This document shows positions 7,304 to 10,164 of a stretch of DNA of 10,164 bases, piece by piece. The stretch lies in the NCBI RefSeq assembly GCF_937880195.1, contig NZ_CALFLA010000030.1, forward strand, positions 1 through 10,164, in the 5' to 3' direction. The notes beneath the pieces were generated by a model that was not told the origin of the DNA, ran no database searches, and saw only the letters and a list, made by a program, of their open reading frames with translations. Both the position numbers and the translations under genes were made by a program. Each line of letters opens with the position of its first letter. Position 1 is the stretch's first letter. This DNA comes from an uncultured Blautia sp. GTDB taxonomy: Bacteria; Bacillota; Clostridia; Lachnospirales; Lachnospiraceae.

Positions 7304-7549
7304 ATGTGTACTTTTAATGAAGGATCGGTACCTGTTGCCGTAGCAGCCCGAGTGTACGGAAAAGATGCAACTTGGATAAGGGCTGGAATAATAGGCGGAT
7401 GGCTTCCAATTGGTACCGCAACGAGGAATGGAAAAAGAATAGAAAATGTAAATGAAATTAATTCAAAATACGGAAGAATTAATTATTCCATTTCACCGAA
7501 AAAGCTGTATGAAGAAACCGGATATATGTGGAAAGGAGAGAAAAAATAA
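7304..7549 (+). CDS. Excisionase-like winged-helix DNA-binding protein
   Basis: An 81-residue protein whose first half reads as a winged-helix or MerR-like recognition unit: GSVPVAVAARVYGKDATW, then IRAGIIGGWLPIGTATR, the shape seen in small phage excisionases and helix-turn-helix DNA-binding proteins. The second half has a conserved-looking YGRINYSISPKKLYEETGY. Proteins of this type are familiar from Clostridial prophages. Position near the integrase makes a recombination directionality factor plausible, but this is inference. The start at 7304 is preferred over the ATG at 7295 because that one touches the GAAAGGAG Shine-Dalgarno directly, while 7304 gives 9 nt spacing. The stop TAA shares its last base with the next start codon, so translation is coupled to the regulator downstream. 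Confidence 0.65.
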   Translation: MCTFNEGSVPVAVAARVYGKDATWIRAGIIGGWLPIGTATRNGKRIENVNEINSKYGRINYSISPKKLYEETGYMWKGEKK

Positions 7550-7968
7550 TGTCAACACGAGTTCGCGCTGAATTATCAACTAAAAATAAATATTGGATTC
7601 CAAAGCATAAATATTATGAACTTAAACATTATTGTTTACAGTATCCATACTGGGTTAAAAAATATGCTTCTATTAATCTGGAATGCTCGTCGAATAGTAT
7701 CACCATAATCGGTAATAACTTTGGTGATGTATCAGATAGGACTTCCGAAAAAGCTATAGAATTAGCTCTTTATAAATCCAAAGTGGATATGTTGGAAAAT
7801 ATTGCTAAAAAGACAGATTCTTATTTATGGAAATATATATTAGTTGCTGTTACAGAGGGAGTATCGTATACGTATTTAAAAACAAAACTTAACATACCGT
7901 GTTGCAGAGACGTATATTACGAGTTATATAGGAAATTTTTCTGGCTATTATCAAAGGAGCGCGAATAA
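7549..7968 (+). CDS. Phage transcriptional regulator-like protein (RinA/ArpU-type)
   Basis: A 139-residue protein with a C-terminal helix-turn-helix resembling sigma region 4 at about residues 95-139: YILVAVTEGVSYTYLKTKL, then NIPCCRDVYYELYRKFFWLL. The N-terminal segment KYWIPKHKYYELKHYCLQYP is typical of a family I recognise from Clostridial phages, where such proteins are usually treated as RinA/ArpU-like late-gene regulators. This is family-level recognition, not proof. The start at 7549 follows AAAGGAG with 10 nt spacing and overlaps the upstream stop by one base, so the in-frame ATG at 7528 is not needed. Its last codons and stop lie inside the first 30-bp element (7958-7987). No terminator follows, so transcription may run into the array. 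It is the best local candidate for recognising the repeated element. Confidence 0.65.
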   Translation: MSTRVRAELSTKNKYWIPKHKYYELKHYCLQYPYWVKKYASINLECSSNSITIIGNNFGDVSDRTSEKAIELALYKSKVDMLENIAKKTDSYLWKYILVAVTEGVSYTYLKTKLNIPCCRDVYYELYRKFFWLLSKERE

Positions 7969-7987
7969 AACTTGTCCTTTTATAGAA
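7958..7987 (+). promoter_or_regulatory. Array element copy 1
   Basis: First of seven gap-free 30-bp copies. Across copies, offsets 3-4 (CG), 7 (A), 13-14 (AC), 20 (C), 24-26 (TAT) and 29-30 (AA) are invariant. This copy overlaps the last codons and stop of the upstream regulator, and its first two bases (AG) differ from the usual TT. The AGGAGG for the next gene (7995-8000) lies 7 nt beyond the element. Confidence 0.75.
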
Positions 7988-8008
7988 CATAAATAGGAGG
8001 ATTTCAAA

Positions 8009-8239
8009 ATGGTAATGGAAGCAGTTGTTAGTACAGTAGATAATAAGTATATACAGTTAGTGGATAGTTTGTGCCAAATTAAAAATGGTACAGATGTCGA
8101 TTATGATAAACTATTTAGTTTAGTGCAAAGCATTCACGAAGATGAAATGATGCTTATTTATAGCTTACATGAGGAGCAGCAGAAAAAACGTAAACCGGAA
8201 TTAAAAATACCTAAATTTATGTTTAATAAGAGGGCTTAA
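8009..8239 (+). CDS. Small protein of unknown function (76 aa), first array gene
   Basis: I do not recognise this protein. It is mostly charged and helical, with no membrane segment and a basic C-terminus (QQKKRKPELKIPKF). A central acidic stretch, HEDEMMLIYSLHEEQ, could form an amphipathic helix. The ATG at 8009 lies 8 nt after AGGAGG (7995-8000); an ATG at 8015 is a weaker alternative. It follows array element 1 and ends in a terminator whose loop contains its stop codon, so it looks like a self-contained transcription unit. Reality as a gene is supported by the RBS, element and terminator framing. Confidence 0.75.
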   Translation: MVMEAVVSTVDNKYIQLVDSLCQIKNGTDVDYDKLFSLVQSIHEDEMMLIYSLHEEQQKKRKPELKIPKFMFNKRA

Positions 8240-8257
8240 TGCTCTCTTATTTATTTT
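8228..8257 (+). terminator. Intrinsic terminator with stop codon in the loop
   Basis: AAGAGGGC (8228-8235) pairs with GCTCTCTT (8241-8248), including one G-T pair. The 5-nt loop TTAAT holds the stop codon of the upstream gene (8237-8239). A T-rich tail follows and runs into array element 2. Confidence 0.8.
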
Positions 8258-8285
8258 CGCGAATAAAACGCTTCCTTTTATAGAA
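8256..8285 (+). promoter_or_regulatory. Array element copy 2
   Basis: Begins TTCGCGAATAAAAC and ends CCTTTTATAGAA. It is nearly identical to copy 1 from offset 3 to 14 and from 19 to 30. AGGAGG at 8293-8298 lies 7 nt beyond. It starts directly in the T-tract of the preceding terminator. Confidence 0.8.
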
Positions 8286-8305
8286 AACACTTAGGAGGTA
8301 ATTAT

Positions 8306-8482
8306 ATGTACGACGATATGAAAACAGAAGAACATGATTTGATTTGTAGAATTCATAGACTAGAGGACAAGTTATTAAGAAGTAAGAACTTTAATACTCA
8401 GTTGGAACTACAACAAGTTCTAATGAACTATCGTAAACGTCTACAGACATTACAATGGAAAATTCAGAAAAGTCTGGGTTAA
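8306..8482 (+). CDS. Small coiled-coil-like protein (58 aa)
   Basis: A short gene I do not recognise. It begins MYDDMKTEEHDLICRIHRL and is almost entirely helical, with leucine and isoleucine at heptad-like spacing (HRLEDKLLRSKNF, then LELQQVLMNYRKRLQTL), so a short coiled coil or helical hairpin is likely. It ends IQKSLG. The ATG is 7 nt after AGGAGG (8293-8298), downstream of array element 2. The stop codon (8480-8482) lies in the loop of the following terminator. It is supported as a gene mainly by the same element, RBS, ORF and terminator framing as its neighbours. Confidence 0.7.
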   Translation: MYDDMKTEEHDLICRIHRLEDKLLRSKNFNTQLELQQVLMNYRKRLQTLQWKIQKSLG

Positions 8483-8508
8483 ATGCCTGGGCTTTTCTTA
8501 TTGTTTTT
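8466..8508 (+). terminator. Intrinsic terminator with stop codon in the loop
   Basis: A 13-bp stem: 8466-8478 (AGAAAAGTCTGGG) pairs with 8486-8498, including three G-T pairs. The 7-nt loop (8479-8485) contains the TAA stop. The tail TATTGTTTTT leads into array element 3. Confidence 0.8.
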
Positions 8509-8536
8509 CGCGAATCGAACATCGCCTTATATAGAA
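8507..8536 (+). promoter_or_regulatory. Array element copy 3
   Basis: Begins TTCGCGAATCGAAC and ends CCTTATATAGAA. AGGAGG (8537-8542) follows with no spacer, unlike copies 1 and 2. Confidence 0.8.
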
Positions 8537-8550
8537 AGGAGGAATGAGAT

Positions 8551-8673
8551 TTGGGAAAAGCTTTAAAAGAACTTGCTAAATTTATTTTTATGGGAGTTAT
8601 AGCAGGTTCTATAGTGTGGCTCGTGACAGTTTTAATCCGACTTATCATGAGTATTTTTAAAAGAGGGTCTTAA
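8551..8673 (+). CDS. Small single-pass membrane protein (40 aa, TTG start)
   Basis: A very short gene starting with TTG, 8 nt after AAAGGAGG (8535-8542). The nearer ATG at 8544 is too close to the RBS and gives only an 11-residue frame. The protein starts MGKALKELAKFIF, has one hydrophobic segment at about residues 11-35 (VIAGSIVWLVTVLIRLIM) and ends with the basic FKRGS. This is the shape of a single-pass membrane peptide; holin-like, toxin-like or regulatory roles are all possible and none can be chosen from sequence. The stop codon is exactly the three-base loop of the terminator hairpin. It follows array element 3. Confidence 0.65.
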   Translation: MGKALKELAKFIFMGVIAGSIVWLVTVLIRLIMSIFKRGS

Positions 8674-8688
8674 AGACTCTCTTTTTTT
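8661..8688 (+). terminator. Intrinsic terminator, three-base loop is the TAA stop
   Basis: AAGAGGGTCT (8661-8670) pairs with AGACTCTCTT (8674-8683) with one G-T pair. The loop is exactly TAA (8671-8673), followed by a run of T residues. Stretch 8689-8784 beyond it is non-coding, starts with a 10-bp palindrome AATCTAGATT, and lacks a clear array element. Confidence 0.85.
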
Positions 8689-8792
8689 AATCTAGATTAT
8701 TTTTTTTTAATTTTATTGTAAAGCAGGATATGGTCGCCCGTCTTGTGTTTTAAACTCCTAAAATCGCGATTGCTCGAAAGGAGGTGATTCAG

Positions 8793-9005
8793 ATGAATGT
8801 TGTCGTATTTTTTATTATCGGATTCATTATCGGATCTATATTAGCAAAAAAAATATTTATCAAAGATCCAATAGGAACCCTGCGGATCGATAATTCTGAT
8901 CCAGATTCTCCACCATATTTATTTTTGGAAATAGATCATGGTAATGCTCGAAAAATCCAAGAAGACAAATATGTACTATTCCGTGTTGATACTTCGCAAA
9001 AATAA
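8793..9005 (+). CDS. Membrane-anchored phage-type small protein (70 aa)
   Basis: The N-terminal hydrophobic helix (residues 1-20, MNVVVFFIIGFIIGSILAKK) is followed by a soluble beta-rich domain: GTLRIDNSDPDSPPYLFLEI, then KYVLFRVDTSQK. I recognise GTLRID-x-SDPD-x-YLFLE proteins as common small prophage proteins of Clostridia with no known function. The ATG at 8793 is 8 nt after AAAGGAGG (8777-8784); the GTG at 8784 overlaps that RBS and is rejected. It is the only array gene without a clear 30-bp element upstream. Its last codons and stop overlap array element 4, and no terminator follows, so it may be co-transcribed with the next gene. Confidence 0.75.
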   Translation: MNVVVFFIIGFIIGSILAKKIFIKDPIGTLRIDNSDPDSPPYLFLEIDHGNARKIQEDKYVLFRVDTSQK

Positions 9006-9022
9006 CACAGTCTATTATGAAA
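8993..9022 (+). promoter_or_regulatory. Array element copy 4 (divergent)
   Basis: TTCGC at 8993-8997, AAC at offsets 12-14 and TATGAAA at the end keep all 11 invariant offsets, but the copy has changes such as T at 19 and A at 22. It overlaps the last codons and stop of the upstream gene, as copy 1 does. AGGAGG at 9031-9036 lies 8 nt beyond. Confidence 0.65.
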
Positions 9023-9044
9023 TAAATAAAAGGAGGAAAATCGA

Positions 9045-9428
9045 ATGAGTGTAGAAACATTATTGGCACAGGAAATTGAAGAGGAATTCAATGAGTTGAG
9101 TAAGATGGAAGTAGGCAGCGAAAAGTATAAGATGGCGGTCGAGGGGCTTACCAAGTTATGCGATCGAAAACTCGAGATTGAAAAAATGAAATCTGAACAG
9201 CAATTAAAAAGAAATCAATTAGAGATTGATACTCAGATGAAAGCTGAACAGATGGAAGATGAAAAGCGAGATCGAGTAGTTAAGAATTGTTTAACTGGTG
9301 CAGGAATCGGCATACCGGCATTGCTTACTATTTGGGGAACTATAAAATCTATAGACTTTGAGAAGACTGGAACTATCACAACAATAATGGGTCGAGGATT
9401 CATTCAGAAGTTACTCCCGAAAAAGTAA
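9045..9428 (+). CDS. Coiled-coil, membrane-associated phage-type protein (127 aa)
   Basis: Residues about 1-80 are strongly charged and helical (EIEEEFNELSKMEVGSEKYK, then KLEIEKMKSEQQLKRNQL), predicting a long coiled coil. A moderately hydrophobic segment at about 82-100 (CLTGAGIGIPALLTIWGTI) could cross or touch the membrane. The tail FEKTGTITTIMGRGFIQKL is a signature I recognise from uncharacterised Clostridial phage proteins. Function is unknown. The ATG at 9045 is 8 nt after AAAGGAGG (ending at 9036) and follows array element 4. A strong terminator starts 10 nt after the stop. It may act with the membrane-anchored 70-aa protein upstream, but this is only a neighbourhood guess. Confidence 0.8.
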   Translation: MSVETLLAQEIEEEFNELSKMEVGSEKYKMAVEGLTKLCDRKLEIEKMKSEQQLKRNQLEIDTQMKAEQMEDEKRDRVVKNCLTGAGIGIPALLTIWGTIKSIDFEKTGTITTIMGRGFIQKLLPKK

Positions 9429-9438
9429 TTTCAAAATG

Positions 9439-9475
9439 GAGGAGATTCGGGCGAAATGCTCGGTCTCTTCTTTTT
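9439..9475 (+). terminator. Intrinsic terminator after the coiled-coil protein
   Basis: Left arm 9439-9452 pairs with GCTCGGTCTCTTC (9458-9470) around the loop GAAAT, with a single bulged T. TTTTT (9471-9475) follows and merges into array element 5. Here the stop codon is upstream of the hairpin. Confidence 0.85.
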
Positions 9476-9503
9476 CGCTATATTTACATGCTCTTATATG
9501 AAA
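9474..9503 (+). promoter_or_regulatory. Array element copy 5
   Basis: Begins TTCGCTATATTTAC and ends CTTATATGAAA. AGGAGG (9503-9508) overlaps the last base of the element, so the TATAT core ends only about 3 nt before it. Confidence 0.8.
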
Positions 9504-9517
9504 GGAGGATGATTAAG

Positions 9518-9739
9518 ATGTGGGGAACTTTAGAAGTACCAACTAAAGAATTACTCGAATCTAAAGCAAAAGAATTGTGTGACCTTGTACTAAAAACAGA
9601 CTATGAATCTATGTTGGATAATGGGACAATAGCTACTATGTATAAGGATATGTACAATCATTTGTATACAGCTTTGGAGGACGCTGGTGCTATAGTGGAG
9701 TATCATAATTATCTTAGCAAGAATAAGGAGTCTCAATAA
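9518..9739 (+). CDS. Small protein of unknown function (73 aa)
   Basis: Not recognised. It begins MWGTLEVPTKELLESKAKEL and is largely helical and acidic, with a tyrosine-rich middle (MYKDMYNHLYTALEDAGA) and no membrane segment. The ATG at 9518 is 9 nt after AAAGGAGG (9501-9508). An in-frame ATG at 9488 would add ten residues translated from the array element and the Shine-Dalgarno itself and is rejected. The stop TAA is in the loop of the terminator. It follows array element 5. Confidence 0.75.
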   Translation: MWGTLEVPTKELLESKAKELCDLVLKTDYESMLDNGTIATMYKDMYNHLYTALEDAGAIVEYHNYLSKNKESQ

Positions 9740-9756
9740 CTGAGGCTCTTCTTTTT
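9726..9756 (+). terminator. Intrinsic terminator with stop codon in the loop
   Basis: AGGAGTCTCA (9726-9735) pairs with TGAGGCTCTT (9741-9750) with two G-T pairs. The 5-nt loop ATAAC contains the TAA stop (9737-9739). CTTTTT follows and merges into array element 6. Confidence 0.8.
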
Positions 9757-9784
9757 CGTTAAATTTACATCTCCCTTTATAGAA
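9755..9784 (+). promoter_or_regulatory. Array element copy 6
   Basis: Begins TTCGTTAAATTTAC and ends CCCTTTATAGAA; it is the only copy with T rather than C at offset 5. AGGAGG (9786-9791) follows after 1 nt. Confidence 0.8.
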
Positions 9785-9800
9785 AAGGAGGTATTAACTT

Positions 9801-10088
9801 ATGACAGATATGAGCAAAGAAATAGTTTTTAAGGACGGTATTACATTAGATAACGGTGTAGAAGATTTGACAGAATCATTATTAAGTGTTGTGGGTCAGA
9901 TATGTGATCTAGGGAGGCAATTCGGATTATCGTTAGATGTATTTGGAATTGACGAAGAGATGATATATTTCGAGTGGCGCGGAACTAAACGTGATACGTT
10001 AGCGTTTTATACTTATTATAGTACTAATTTAACGACTGAACCTTTAGAAGAACTGGTAGAAGCACAAAAAGTTATATTAAGTAAATGA
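9801..10088 (+). CDS. Small protein of unknown function (95 aa)
   Basis: Not recognised. It begins MTDMSKEIVFKDGITLDNGV and is acidic and soluble, with a helical middle (DLTESLLSVVGQICDLGR) followed by strand-like segments (LSLDVFGIDEEMIYFEWRG) and a C-terminal helix. No catalytic motif is visible. The ATG at 9801 is 9 nt after AAAGGAGG (9784-9791), downstream of array element 6. A terminator follows the stop. Like its neighbours it appears to be a single-gene unit. Confidence 0.75.
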   Translation: MTDMSKEIVFKDGITLDNGVEDLTESLLSVVGQICDLGRQFGLSLDVFGIDEEMIYFEWRGTKRDTLAFYTYYSTNLTTEPLEELVEAQKVILSK

Positions 10089-10097
10089 TCTTATATG

Positions 10098-10135
10098 AAG
10101 AAAGGGACTAATACATGTTCTCTTTCTTTTTTTTT
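10098..10135 (+). terminator. Intrinsic terminator after the 95-aa protein
   Basis: AAGAAAGGGA (10098-10107) pairs with TCTCTTTCTT (10119-10128) with one G-T pair around an 11-nt loop, followed by a T run that merges into array element 7. Confidence 0.75.
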
Positions 10136-10163
10136 CGCTAATTTTACACGTCCTTATATGAAA
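10134..10163 (+). promoter_or_regulatory. Array element copy 7 (next gene lies beyond the window)
   Basis: Begins TTCGCTAATTTTAC and ends CCTTATATGAAA. The final base of the window (G, 10164) fits the start of another AGGAGG, so a further small gene is expected just outside the window. Confidence 0.75.
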
Positions 10164-10164
10164 G

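Noticed and set aside
8391..8648. 85-aa minus-strand open frame across array units 2 and 3
   Set aside because: It runs against two small genes, a terminator and an array element, with no RBS or promoter of its own.
8689..8698. AATCTAGATT palindrome as an operator
   Set aside because: It is a 10-bp palindrome in a very AT-rich stretch and occurs once in this window; chance is a sufficient explanation.
8731..8754. Seven-codon leader ORF starting at the ATG in GGATATGGTC
   Set aside because: The upstream AGCAGGAT is a weak RBS and too close, and nothing else indicates attenuation.
8741..8784. An eighth array element before the 70-aa membrane protein gene
   Set aside because: Fragments such as AAAC and TCCTAAAAT are present, but they align only with a three-base gap and lack TTCGC upstream and the TAT core at the right offset. 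It could be a decayed copy but cannot be supported.
9488..9517. Upstream ATG as the start of the 73-aa protein
   Set aside because: The extra residues would be translated from the array element and the AAAGGAGG itself; the ATG at 9518 has ideal spacing.
7958..10163. 30-bp repeats as a CRISPR array
   Set aside because: Copies are 250-490 bp apart with open reading frames between them, differ at many offsets, and always sit before an RBS; there are no uniform spacers and no cas genes in view.
7958..10163. Integron gene-cassette array with attC sites
   Set aside because: The elements lie upstream of genes, show no attC-like imperfect inverted repeat, and the integrase is a phage-type enzyme without evidence of the integron-specific insert.

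Overview
The window looks like a low-GC Gram-positive chromosome of the class Clostridia, most likely Lachnospiraceae, with the left end of an integrated phage-like element. This rests on strong AGGAGG ribosome binding sites, gene families typical of gut Clostridia (TopB, TraX-like, the NifU-like/GGGtGRT pair) and a clear drop in GC and change of codon use after about position 5400. The assignment is inference; no rRNA or other taxonomic marker is present.

Host side (1-5391): the 3' part of topB (cut by the window edge) overlaps a hexapeptide-repeat (left-handed beta-helix) protein by ATGA coupling. A convergent TraX-family membrane protein follows on the minus strand. A sigma-A-like promoter then leads into a two-gene operon made of a NifU-like Fe-S scaffold protein and the GGGtGRT protein.

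Element side (about 5400 to the right edge): directly after the GGGtGRT gene are five direct repeats of a 10-bp motif, RTTCNTACAC, which look like integrase arm-type sites. A zinc-ribbon tyrosine integrase reads out toward the junction. Its promoter lies back to back with a rightward promoter for a DUF6431-like zinc-ribbon gene. Between them sits a palindrome whose two half-sites match the putative arm-type motif, so the integrase may control its own promoter. A short operon follows, with an excisionase-like winged-helix protein and a RinA/ArpU-like regulator.

From 7958 to the right edge is an array of seven small genes (40 to 127 aa). Six have a gap-free 30-bp element just upstream of the ribosome binding site, and a seventh copy at the right edge presumably serves the next gene. 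Most genes end in an intrinsic terminator, and in four of them the stop codon is inside the terminator loop. The array therefore reads as punctuated single-gene units: element, RBS, small ORF, terminator. The element has a TATA-like core but no recognisable -35 box, and in at least three copies the core abuts the RBS too closely for ordinary sigma-A initiation. It may be a dedicated promoter or operator of the element, possibly served by the regulator immediately upstream, or a boundary sequence along which small genes are exchanged. This array is the most interesting part of the window.
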